Shown here: in pieces, positions 1-5,190 of the stretch
Numbering within the stretch: the stretch's first letter is position 1
Layout: each line of letters begins with the position of its first letter
Source: Pseudomonadota bacterium
GTDB lineage: Bacteria > Pseudomonadota > Gammaproteobacteria > Burkholderiales > Thiobacillaceae
DNA: 5,190 nucleotides
Assembly: GCA_030836725.1 (NCBI GenBank)
Contig: JAUPLV010000148.1
Span: 1 to 5,190, forward strand
Direction: 5' to 3'
The notes under the pieces: model-generated
Told to the model about the DNA's origin: nothing
Databases searched by the model: none
What the model saw: only the letters and a program-made list of their open reading frames with translations
Position numbers and translations under genes: made by a program

Positions 1-203
1 GCCCGCAAATGCGCCAGGCCATAACCGGTCCCGCTGCCGACATCGAGTACGCGCGCCGGTTGCAGGGTCATGTAGTCAAGCCTTGCGAGCAGGCGGTCGC
101 ACACCTCGCGCTGCAGGACTGCGTGCGCATCGTAGCTGGCGGCGGCATGATCGAACGCGCGCCGCACTTCGGCCAAATCGAGTTCGTCAATTGGTTTGGG
201 CAT
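1..203 (-). CDS. bioC: Malonyl-ACP O-methyltransferase BioC (partial, N-terminal 67 codons)
   Basis: Starts biotin synthesis by transferring a methyl group from S-adenosylmethionine to the free carboxyl of malonyl-ACP, so the fatty-acid elongation enzymes can build the pimeloyl chain; cytoplasmic. Read by hand from the ATG at 203-201, the visible protein begins MPKPIDELDLAEVRRAFDHA. The segment RRAFDHAAASYDAHAVLQRE (residues 14-33) is the typical BioC N-terminus. VLDVGSGTG (residues 52-60) is the glycine-rich SAM-binding motif I of class I methyltransferases. The C-terminal three quarters lie beyond the left edge, so the substrate-recognition part cannot be checked. The start is supported by AAAGGGG at 218-212, 8 bases upstream. 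It lies 78 bases downstream of bioH, the only non-overlapping junction in the cluster. A generic SAM methyltransferase is the alternative, but the N-terminal motif and biotin neighbours make BioC very likely. Confidence 0.93.
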   Translation of the reverse strand, partial: MPKPIDELDLAEVRRAFDHAAASYDAHAVLQREVCDRLLARLDYMTLQPARVLDVGSGTGYGLAHLR

Positions 204-211
204 GGCGTTCG

Positions 212-218
212 CCCCTTT
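212..218 (-). promoter_or_regulatory. Ribosome binding site of bioC
   Basis: On the minus strand AAAGGGG lies 8 bases before the bioC ATG. It is a partial Shine-Dalgarno match (AGGGG). It is the only ribosome site in the cluster that does not lie inside the preceding gene, and it follows the palindromic element at 234-253, so bioC has its own initiation signal. Confidence 0.55.
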
Positions 219-233
219 ATGCCCGTCAGGGTA

Positions 234-268
234 CTCCCCCGCTTGCGGGGGAGGGTTGGGGAGAGGGG
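234..268. repeat. REP-like palindromic intergenic element
   Basis: On the plus strand CTCCCCCGC (234-242) is followed directly by its reverse complement GCGGGGGAG (245-253) around a 2-base TT centre. A G-rich tail, GGTTGGGGAGAGGGG (254-268), follows. The stem is at least 8 bp and almost all G:C. From general knowledge, a near-identical palindrome plus tail recurs between genes in many proteobacterial genomes; on the minus strand it encodes the spurious peptide LSPTLPRKRG, commonly seen in falsely predicted ORFs. It fills the bioH-bioC gap. No T-run follows the stem on the minus strand, so it does not look like an intrinsic terminator, although the RNA hairpin could attenuate or protect mRNA. 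Calling it a dispersed repeat is inference: only one copy is visible here. Confidence 0.65.
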
Positions 269-282
269 AGCGGTCACGCTCG

Positions 283-1029
283 TCAGTCACGGGCAAAACG
301 GCCGATCGCGGCGGCCACCTCAGCGCAATGCGACAAGTGCGGCGCGTGCGCGGCACGGGAAAACTCGACGTGCCGTGCCGCTGGCAACGTTTCCGCCAGC
401 CAGGCGCCTGCTGCCGGCGGGGTCAGCGTGTCGAGCGCGCCGTGCAGTATCAGGGCCGGCTGCGTCAGCCGCGGCAGTTCAGCGCGCAAATCGGTGTCGC
501 GCAATATCGCCAGCCCGCCCGTCAGCGCCTCGCGGCTTGTGGCCGGCGCCGCCAGCAGCGTCTGCCGCAATTGCTGCAGCAGGGTTTTCTGCCCGCTCAT
601 GCCGCGCGTTTGCAGGCTTAGAAAACGCAGCAGCGTGGCCTGCGGATCGGCCAGCAGCGCGTCGCCGAAATCCCGCAGGTCCGCAGGCGCCATGCCGCGC
701 TCCCAGTCTTCCGCCGCAACGAATTTCGGGGTCGACGCCAGCAGCACCAGGCGCGCGATCCTGTACGGATGATCGAGCGCCGCGCGCATCGCCACCTGGC
801 CGCCGAGCGACCAACCGAGCAGCGTGGCCTGGTCCGGCAACTGCCGCGCCAGATCGTCGGCCCAGCCCTGCAGGGTGTTCTCCGCCGGCGCATCGCGGCC
901 GCCGTGCCCCGGCAGGTCAAGCGCGCGCACCTCGAAATCGTTCGCCAGCAGAGCGGCCAGCATGTCGAACACACGGGTATTCATGCCCCAGCCGTGCACC
1001 AGCGCGATGACGGGTTTAGCCGATGGCAT
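283..1029 (-). CDS. bioH: Pimeloyl-ACP methyl ester carboxylesterase BioH
   Basis: Alpha/beta-hydrolase that cleaves the methyl ester of pimeloyl-ACP methyl ester, ending the BioC-dependent disguise and giving pimeloyl-ACP for BioF; cytoplasmic. The 248-residue protein (E. coli BioH has 256) shows the whole catalytic layout: HGWGMN at 12-17 for the oxyanion-hole region, nucleophile Ser74 in GWSLGG (72-77, identical to the E. coli motif), acid Asp200 in HGALD, and His228 in AAHAPHLSH, which resembles E. coli KAAHAPFISH. The lid-like middle (about 105-180) is helical and arginine-rich. The ATG at 1029-1027 was chosen over the in-frame upstream extension because the homology begins at once (MPSAKPVIALVHGWG) and GAGG lies 6 bases upstream. 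It overlaps the end of bioF by 14 bases, implying coupled translation. Another hydrolase is possible in principle, but motifs and context both point to BioH. Confidence 0.95.
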   Translation of the reverse strand: MPSAKPVIALVHGWGMNTRVFDMLAALLANDFEVRALDLPGHGGRDAPAENTLQGWADDLARQLPDQATLLGWSLGGQVAMRAALDHPYRIARLVLLASTPKFVAAEDWERGMAPADLRDFGDALLADPQATLLRFLSLQTRGMSGQKTLLQQLRQTLLAAPATSREALTGGLAILRDTDLRAELPRLTQPALILHGALDTLTPPAAGAWLAETLPAARHVEFSRAAHAPHLSHCAEVAAAIGRFARD

Positions 1030-2176
1030 GCAGGGCCTCGACCAGTTGCGCGACATCGTCGACGCTGTGCGCAGCCGACAGGGTGATGCGCAGCCGCGCG
1101 GTGTCGGCGGGCACCGTCGGCGTGCGGATCGCGGGCGCCAGCAGGCCGCGCGTGAGCAGGGCCTGCGACAGCCGCACCGCATCGGCATTGGCGCCGATCA
1201 GCAGCGGCTGGATCGGCGTGGTGGACGGCATCAGTTCGCCGCATTTCAGTCCGGCCAGCCCTTCGCGCAGCTGCGCGATGCGGCTACGCAGGCGTTCGCG
1301 CCGCGCGTCGCCGGCCTCGATCTGTCGCAGGCTCTCCAGCAGGCACGCGGCCAGCAGCGGCGGCAAGGCGGTAGTGTAGATGTAGGGGCGCGCCTTCTGG
1401 ATCAGCCAGTCGATCACGATTTTATTGGCTGCCGCCGCCGCCCCCGCCACCCCGGCCGCCTTGCCGAGCGTGGCCAGATAGATCACGCGATCGCTTGCGC
1501 GGGCGCGGGCGGTCAGACCACCCCGGCCGTCGTTCAGCACGCCAAAGCCGTGCGCATCGTCGAGATAGAGCCAGGCGTCGAAGCGCTCGGCCAGATCCAG
1601 CAGCGCATCGACCGGCGCGATATCGCCGTCCATGCTGAACACCAGGTCCGACACAATGAGCTTGTCCTGTGCCCGGCTTGCCGCCAGCTGGCCCTCGAGT
1701 TGCGCCAGGTCGTTGTGGCGATAGCGGGTGAAGTTCGCGCCGGACAGCTGTGCGGCATCGACCAGCGAGGCGTGATTGAGCTTGTCGGCGAACACCTCGC
1801 CGCGGCGGGCCGCCAGCGCGGTCAGCACGCCCAGGTTGGCCATGTAGCCGGTTGAAAACAGCAGCGCCGCCGGCTTGCCGACGAAGCCCGCGAATGCGGC
1901 CTCGAAGTCATGATGAAAACGGTGGTGGCCGGTGATCAGATGCGCCGCGCCCGCGCCGACGCCGCACGCATCGAGCGCGTCATGCGCGGCGGCAACCAGC
2001 GCCGGATCGGCGGCAAGTCCGAGGTAGTCGTTGCTGCAGAAGGAAATGACGCGCCGGCCGTCGATCGTGACGTGCGCGCCCTGCGCACCGTCAAGCAGCC
2101 GGCGCGGGCGTTCCAGATGATCGGCCTGCAGCGCCGCCAGCCCCTGCTGCAGGCGGGCCAGAGCCGCGTGCGTCAC
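1016..2176 (-). CDS. bioF: 8-amino-7-oxononanoate synthase BioF
   Basis: PLP enzyme of the alpha-oxoamine synthase family. It condenses pimeloyl-ACP (or pimeloyl-CoA) with L-alanine, releasing CO2, to make KAPA, the first ring-precursor intermediate of biotin; cytoplasmic. The protein is 386 residues (E. coli 384). Visible landmarks are SNDYLGL (48-54), GVGAGAAHLITGHHRFHHDFE (72-92), FSTGYMANLGV (107-117), LNHASLVDAAQLSG (133-146), VSDLVFSMDGDIAP (175-188), LDDAHGFG (205-212) with the cofactor-binding Asp-Ala-His, and the Schiff-base lysine at about Lys239 in ATLGKAAGVAGA. The start is GTG at 2176-2174, sharing GTGA with the bioB stop. No ATG occurs nearby in frame, and the longer open frame upstream is a shadow of bioB. 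Only a weak GGGA lies 11 bases before it, so translation probably depends on ribosomes finishing bioB. The related enzymes Kbl and HemA are less likely in this cluster. Confidence 0.96.
   Translation of the reverse strand: MTHAALARLQQGLAALQADHLERPRRLLDGAQGAHVTIDGRRVISFCSNDYLGLAADPALVAAAHDALDACGVGAGAAHLITGHHRFHHDFEAAFAGFVGKPAALLFSTGYMANLGVLTALAARRGEVFADKLNHASLVDAAQLSGANFTRYRHNDLAQLEGQLAASRAQDKLIVSDLVFSMDGDIAPVDALLDLAERFDAWLYLDDAHGFGVLNDGRGGLTARARASDRVIYLATLGKAAGVAGAAAAANKIVIDWLIQKARPYIYTTALPPLLAACLLESLRQIEAGDARRERLRSRIAQLREGLAGLKCGELMPSTTPIQPLLIGANADAVRLSQALLTRGLLAPAIRTPTVPADTARLRITLSAAHSVDDVAQLVEALHAIG
1036..1039 (-). promoter_or_regulatory. Ribosome binding site of bioH inside bioF
   Basis: GAGG on the minus strand lies 6 bases before the bioH ATG at 1029, within the last codons of bioF. 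It decides the bioH start: the longer open frame upstream of 1029 is only the out-of-frame shadow of bioF. Confidence 0.55.
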
Positions 2177-3126
2177 AAAGGGGTCAGTCCCAGCGTCTCG
2201 AACAGCCGCTGGTCGCGCTCCCATTCCGGATTGCCGGTGGTGAGCAGCTTGTCTCCGTAAAAGATCGAATTGGCGCCGGCGAGGAAGCACAGCGCCTGCA
2301 TGACGTCGCTCATCTGCTGGCGCCCGGCGGACAGGCGCACCAGGCTTTTCGGCAGGGCGATGCGTGCCACCGCGATGGTGCGCACGAACTCCAGCGGCTC
2401 GAGCGCCTCGGCATCGGCGAGCGGTGTGCCCTCGACCCGCACCAGCAGGTTGATCGGCACCGACTCCGGCTGCGGGTCGAGCGCGGCCAGCTGCGCGATC
2501 AGGCCGGCGCGCTGGGTGCGCGACTCGCCCATGCCGACAATGCCGCCGCAGCACACGCTCAGGCCGGCCTCGCGCACCCGCGCCAAAGTATCGAGCCGGT
2601 CCTGATAGTCGCGGGTGGTGATGACGTCGCCATAGAAATCGGGCGCGGTGTCGAGGTTGTGGTTGTAGTAGTCGAGGCCGGCCGCCTTCAGCTGCTCGGC
2701 CTGGCCCTCCTTCAGCATTCCCAGCGTGGCGCAGGTTTCCAGTCCAAGCGACTTCACCTCACGCACCATTTCGGCCACCGATTCGAGGTCGCGCGGTTTC
2801 GGTCCGCGCCAGGCCGCGCCCATGCAGAAGCGCGAAGCGCCAGCGGCCTTGGCGGCGCTGGCGGCCGCCCGCACGTCGTCCAGCTGCATCATCGGCTGCT
2901 TGTCCACCCCGGCATCGTGGTGCGCCGACTGCGGGCAGTAGCCGCAATTCTCGGAACAGCCGCCGGTCTTGATCGACAGCAGGGTGGAAAGCTGGATCTT
3001 GTTCGGGTCGAACCGGTCGCGATGCGCCTTCTGCGCCTGGAACATCAGGTCGGCGAACGGCAAGGCGAACAGCGCTTCGATCTCGGTCATCGACAGCCGC
3101 GCAACAGGCTGAGTCATGTCATTCAT
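2173..3126 (-). CDS. bioB: Biotin synthase BioB (radical SAM)
   Basis: Inserts sulfur between C6 and C9 of dethiobiotin to form biotin, the last pathway step; cytoplasmic iron-sulfur enzyme. The 317-residue protein carries the radical-SAM signature Cys57-x3-Cys61-x2-Cys64 in KTGGCSENCGYCPQS for the 4Fe-4S cluster that cleaves SAM. The ligands of the sacrificial 2Fe-2S cluster are also present: Cys101 (RFCMGAAWRGP), Cys132 (ETCATLGML), Cys192 (SVCCGGIVGMGE) and Arg269 (VRLSAGRQQM). YNHNLDT (154-160) and NSIFYGDKLLTT (286-297) are classic BioB segments. All key residues are intact, so it should be active. The start ATG at 3126 has GAGGTGGAA upstream at 3139-3131 and overlaps the preceding membrane-protein gene by 8 bases (ATGAATGA). 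A second ATG at 3117 is poorly spaced from that site. The stop overlaps the bioF start. Confidence 0.98.
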   Translation of the reverse strand: MNDMTQPVARLSMTEIEALFALPFADLMFQAQKAHRDRFDPNKIQLSTLLSIKTGGCSENCGYCPQSAHHDAGVDKQPMMQLDDVRAAASAAKAAGASRFCMGAAWRGPKPRDLESVAEMVREVKSLGLETCATLGMLKEGQAEQLKAAGLDYYNHNLDTAPDFYGDVITTRDYQDRLDTLARVREAGLSVCCGGIVGMGESRTQRAGLIAQLAALDPQPESVPINLLVRVEGTPLADAEALEPLEFVRTIAVARIALPKSLVRLSAGRQQMSDVMQALCFLAGANSIFYGDKLLTTGNPEWERDQRLFETLGLTPL

Positions 3127-3577
3127 TGTTTTCCACCTCGACGGTCATGTCCTGCCACGGCTCGCGCGCGGCCTTGAAAATATCGAACAGCGCCCACGGC
3201 ACGATGATCGTCACCGCCAGACCCAGCACCAGCATCAACCCCCGCCAGCCATCCAGCAGGCCGTAGATCGCCGGACCGATCACCACCAGACTGCCCATCA
3301 CGCCATAAAAGCGGTAGCCTGCCCACTTGTTGTAATGCGCGGTGCGCGAGTTGGGATGGTGGGCGATGCTGGCATAGACAAAAATCGACGCCGCCATCCA
3401 GATCATCACCGGCGGCAGCGACAACACGAAAGGCAAAAAACCAACTTTCTGGCTGGCGAGCAATTTGCCCAGGAGCAAGGCGCTCAGCGATGTCATCATC
3501 ACGGCAACGGTGATGAGGTTGAACAACTGCGCAGCAAAGCGGGAGGAGGAGGCAGTGATGAGATGTTGGGCTTTCAT
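3119..3577 (-). CDS. Uncharacterised four-helix inner-membrane protein heading the biotin operon
   Basis: I do not recognise the family. The 152-residue product begins MKAQHLITASSSRFAAQLFN. It has four likely membrane segments, at about 18-41, 48-72, 92-108 and 113-134. A polar loop between segments 2 and 3 (HHPNSRTAHYNKWAGYRFYG, 73-92) is rich in His, Arg and Tyr and looks like the most constrained part. The tail is short and acidic (EPWQDMTVEVENNE). There is no cleavable signal peptide or recognisable catalytic motif. The length and helix count do not fit the biotin transporter BioY. The ATG at 3577 is preferred; an in-frame TTG at 3613 would add 12 residues, but it coincides with a candidate -35 box. 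No good ribosome site precedes the ATG. The gene overlaps bioB by 8 bases, so it is very probably co-transcribed and could serve biotin metabolism, though that is only inference from position. Confidence 0.8.
   Translation of the reverse strand: MKAQHLITASSSRFAAQLFNLITVAVMMTSLSALLLGKLLASQKVGFLPFVLSLPPVMIWMAASIFVYASIAHHPNSRTAHYNKWAGYRFYGVMGSLVVIGPAIYGLLDGWRGLMLVLGLAVTIIVPWALFDIFKAAREPWQDMTVEVENNE
3131..3139 (-). promoter_or_regulatory. Ribosome binding site of bioB
   Basis: GAGGTGGAA on the minus strand, with the AGGTGG core 6 bases before the ATG at 3126, lies inside the last codons of the upstream membrane-protein gene. The spacing favours the 3126 start over the ATG at 3117. It is the best Shine-Dalgarno match I found in the cluster, fitting strong initiation of bioB. 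Confidence 0.6.
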
Positions 3578-3631
3578 GGCCCGGATTTTCGGTGCCGCAA
3601 CCTTCCCTGTCAAATTTGGGCGGGCCTGGAA
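3578..3631. other. Divergent intergenic region between the biotin operon and comF
   Basis: This 54-base gap must hold the control signals for both directions. The minus-strand promoter candidate fits within it. For comF I find no convincing plus-strand promoter, only weak partial boxes. The two promoters, if both are here, would overlap, so expression of the two sides may be linked. Confidence 0.5.
3585..3613 (-). promoter_or_regulatory. Candidate sigma-70 promoter for the biotin operon
   Basis: On the minus strand a perfect TTGACA -35 box (3613-3608) is followed by a 17-base spacer and GAAAAT (3590-3585), a 4-of-6 match to TATAAT. It sits in the short divergent gap next to comF. The expected start of transcription, about 7 bases past the -10 box, falls almost on the ATG at 3577. 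That would leave little or no leader, consistent with the lack of a visible ribosome site. The -10 match is modest, so this remains a prediction. Confidence 0.45.
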
Positions 3632-3649
3632 TTGAACATCCGCTCAATT
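3630..3649. promoter_or_regulatory. Perfect dyad AATTGA-N8-TCAATT, possible operator
   Basis: A 6-bp inverted repeat with an 8-base spacer spans the presumed TTG start of comF. It lies 17 bases upstream of the candidate -35 box of the biotin operon. The patch is clearly more AT-rich than its surroundings. Two-fold symmetric sites in a divergent gap often bind dimeric regulators, but this one does not resemble the E. coli BirA operator (TTGTAAACC and its inverse) or the BioR site (TTATNNATAA type). Chance occurrence cannot be excluded. Confidence 0.3.
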
Positions 3650-4327
3650 ATTAATCGTTTTTTTCCGCCCGCCTGCCTGCTGTGCGGCGCCGGCTCGACA
3701 CGCTCCCTGTGCCGCGACTGCCTGGCCGACCTGCCCTGGCACAAGCAGCCGCAATGCCCGCAATGCGCCACGCCCACACCGGCCGGCCAATTGTGCGGCA
3801 GCTGTCTCAAGCGGCCGCCCGCGTTCGATCGCAGCCATGCCGCGCTCGCCTATGCGTTTCCACTCGACCGGCTGATTCCCGCTCTGAAATATAGCGGTCG
3901 GCTCGCCATCGCGCCGGTACTGGGGGAATGCCTGGCGGAAGCGATGGCGCCCGGCGCCGCCCCGGACTGCCTGATCCCCATGCCGCTGCATCCGCGGCGC
4001 ATCCGCGAGCGCGGCTTCAATCACGCCACCGAGATCGCGCGCGAGGTGGCCAGGCGGCTCGATCTGCCGCTCGACACCGACAGCTGCCGGCGCATCCGCG
4101 ACACCCCGCCGCAGATGGGCCTGAAACATGATGCGCGGCGACGCAACGTGCGCGGCGCATTCGCATGCACTGGCGACGTTCAGGGGCGGCGCATCGCCCT
4201 GATCGACGACGTGATGACGACCGGAACCAGCCTCGACGAGCTGGCAAAAACACTGAAACAGGCGGGCGCGCTGGAAGTGGAAACCTGGGTGGTGGCGCGC
4301 ACCCTGCCGCCGGGCGACGCCGCCTGA
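3632..4327 (+). CDS. comF: ComF family protein (ComFC/GntX-like phosphoribosyltransferase domain)
   Basis: Double-zinc-ribbon plus phosphoribosyltransferase-fold protein. Family members are required for DNA uptake in naturally transformable bacteria (ComFC), and the E. coli relative is GntX/YhgH. The 231-residue length is normal for the family. The N-terminus holds four Cys-x2-Cys pairs: Cys15/18, 27/30, 42/45 and 55/58. The PRTase part shows PMPLHPRRIRERGFNHATEIA (116-136), TPPQMGLKHDARRRNVRGAF (158-177) and the PRPP-loop motif IALIDDVMTTGTSL (188-201). The open frame extends far upstream, but homology starts near RFFPPACLLCG and no ATG or GTG precedes it closely, so TTG at 3632 is the most plausible start, with only a poor G-rich ribosome site. 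It is divergent from the biotin operon, as gntX adjoins bioH in E. coli. The function in this organism is unproven. Confidence 0.93.
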   Translation: MNIRSIINRFFPPACLLCGAGSTRSLCRDCLADLPWHKQPQCPQCATPTPAGQLCGSCLKRPPAFDRSHAALAYAFPLDRLIPALKYSGRLAIAPVLGECLAEAMAPGAAPDCLIPMPLHPRRIRERGFNHATEIAREVARRLDLPLDTDSCRRIRDTPPQMGLKHDARRRNVRGAFACTGDVQGRRIALIDDVMTTGTSLDELAKTLKQAGALEVETWVVARTLPPGDAA

Positions 4328-4388
4328 AGCGTCATGACCATGGGAGAAATTCGCGGCGGGCCACCGCTGCCTGGCCGTTGCTGAAGGC

Positions 4389-5190
4389 TCAGCCGTAGAT
4401 CTCCTCCACCGCGAAAATCCGCCGGTGTTCGCGCATCGCATAGCGGTCGGTCATGCCTGCGATGTAATCGGCCACGGCGCGCGCGCCTTCCAGCGACTCG
4501 CGCGCCTGGTGTTCGGGCGGCAGCAGGCGTGCATCGCCGATGAACGCGGTGTAGAGGTCGGTGATGATGCGCCCCGCCTTGCTGCTCATGCGCGCCACCT
4601 TGTAATGACGGTACAGATGACGCAGCAGGAAGCGCTTCAGTTCGCGGTGCTCTTCGAGCAGCGCCGCGCTGAATGCCGCCAGTTGCGGCGCAGCGCGCAC
4701 CTCGGCCAGGGTCTGCACGCTGCTATTCTCAATGTTGACGCGGGTGGTGTTCACCAGATCGAGGACCAGCGTGTTGATGATGCGGCGCACCGTCTCGGTG
4801 ATCACGCGGCGCCCCTGCAGCGCCGGATATTTGGCGCGCACCTCGTTCAGGTGGCGCGCAAATATCTGCACTTCGGACAATTGCTCCAGCGTGATCAGGC
4901 CGGAGCGCAGACCGTCGTCGACGTCATGATTGTTGTAGGCGATCTCGTCGGCCAGGTTGGCAATCTGCGCCTCCAGTGAGGGTTGCTGCTTGCTCAGAAA
5001 GCGCGCGCCGACATCGCCGAGCTTCTCGGCATGAGTGATCGAGCAGTGTTTGAGGATGCCCTCGCGCGCCTCGAAGGTCAGGTTCAGTCCGTCGAATTCA
5101 GCGTAGCGTTCCTCCAGCAGATCGACCACGCGCAGCGACTGCAGGTTGTGCTCGAAGCCGCCATGCTCGCGCATGCAGGCGTTGAGCGCA
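4389..5190 (-). CDS. dgt: dNTP triphosphohydrolase, Dgt-like (partial, N-terminus outside window)
   Basis: HD-domain enzyme that hydrolyses deoxynucleoside triphosphates (dGTP or dNTPs) to deoxynucleoside plus triphosphate, controlling precursor pools; cytoplasmic. About 266 C-terminal residues are visible. The frame runs through the right edge: ALNAC precedes MREHGGFEHN, so the ATG at 5174 is internal and not the start. ALNACMREHGGFEHNLQSLRVV is the family block that follows the metal-binding HD motif. ANLADEIAYNNHDVDDGLRSG carries the further Asp of the metal site. ARAVADYIAGMTDRYAMREHRRIF near the C-terminus is typical of the shorter, type 2 Dgt-like proteins. The catalytic His-Asp pair lies outside the window and cannot be checked. 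The gene converges with comF, with 61 bases between the stop codons. The exact nucleotide preference cannot be told from sequence. Confidence 0.93.
   Translation of the reverse strand, partial: ALNACMREHGGFEHNLQSLRVVDLLEERYAEFDGLNLTFEAREGILKHCSITHAEKLGDVGARFLSKQQPSLEAQIANLADEIAYNNHDVDDGLRSGLITLEQLSEVQIFARHLNEVRAKYPALQGRRVITETVRRIINTLVLDLVNTTRVNIENSSVQTLAEVRAAPQLAAFSAALLEEHRELKRFLLRHLYRHYKVARMSSKAGRIITDLYTAFIGDARLLPPEHQARESLEGARAVADYIAGMTDRYAMREHRRIFAVEEIYG

Noticed and set aside
234..253. Palindrome before bioC as an intrinsic terminator of the operon
   Set aside because: No run of T follows the stem in the direction of transcription, and bioC, the next gene, belongs to the same pathway.
68..277. 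Small minus-strand frame beginning MTAPLSPTLPRKRG
   Set aside because: The first part is the translated palindromic repeat, a well-known source of false ORFs, and the rest is out of frame with the clear BioC reading.
9..1010. Long plus-strand open frame of 333 codons over bioC and bioH
   Set aside because: It is arginine-, proline- and alanine-rich with no family motif, and is antisense to genes with full catalytic signatures. GC-rich DNA gives such shadow frames.
824..1855. Plus-strand open frame of 343 codons antisense to bioF and bioH
   Set aside because: The composition is Gln/Arg/Ala-rich with no recognisable domain, and the antisense BioF reading has every expected motif.
3116..3631. 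Upstream 172-codon extension of the comF frame
   Set aside because: It is antisense to the membrane-protein gene, His/Gln/Arg-rich, and unlike any ComF N-terminus.
3123..3647. Alternative minus-strand frame of 174 codons over the membrane-protein gene
   Set aside because: It lacks the regular hydrophobic segments of the overlapping frame and has no family features; the frame ending in VEVENNE, with its overlap into bioB, fits better.
4359..4376. GGCCA/TGGCC stem between the convergent comF and dgt stop codons as a terminator
   Set aside because: The stem is only 5 bp with an 8-base loop and has no T-run on either strand, so it is too weak to call.

Overview
The window is GC-rich chromosomal DNA, most likely from a betaproteobacterium. 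This rests on the protein styles (BioC starting RRAFDHAAASYDAHAVLQRE, BioB with KTGGCSENCGYCPQS), the gene order, and biotin genes next to comF. I cannot name a genus from sequence alone. It is ordinary, tightly packed core-metabolism DNA, and I see no clear sign of a new defence, mobile or secretion system.

Layout: positions 1-3577 are a leftward (minus-strand) cluster. In transcription order it holds a small four-helix membrane protein of unknown function (3577-3119), bioB (3126-2173), bioF (2176-1016), bioH (1029-283) and the first 67 codons of bioC (203 to the window's left edge). The first four genes overlap each other by 8, 4 and 14 bases, so they are probably one translationally coupled operon. 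Only the bioH-bioC junction is spaced. Its 78-base gap carries a dispersed-repeat-like palindrome (CTCCCCCGC/GCGGGGGAG plus a purine-rich tail). On the other side of a 54-base divergent gap, comF (a GntX/ComFC-type phosphoribosyltransferase-like protein) runs rightward from 3632 to 4327. It converges on a partial dgt gene (4389 to the right edge, minus strand), a dNTP triphosphohydrolase whose N-terminal part lies outside the window.

How the genes work together: BioC methylates malonyl-ACP so that fatty-acid synthase can extend it to pimeloyl-ACP methyl ester. BioH removes the methyl group to give pimeloyl-ACP. BioF condenses that with alanine to 8-amino-7-oxononanoate (KAPA). BioB inserts sulfur in the last step, making biotin from dethiobiotin. 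The two middle steps, bioA and bioD, are not in the window. The least explained items are the membrane protein heading the operon, the palindromic element before bioC, and a perfect AATTGA-N8-TCAATT dyad overlapping the presumed comF start.
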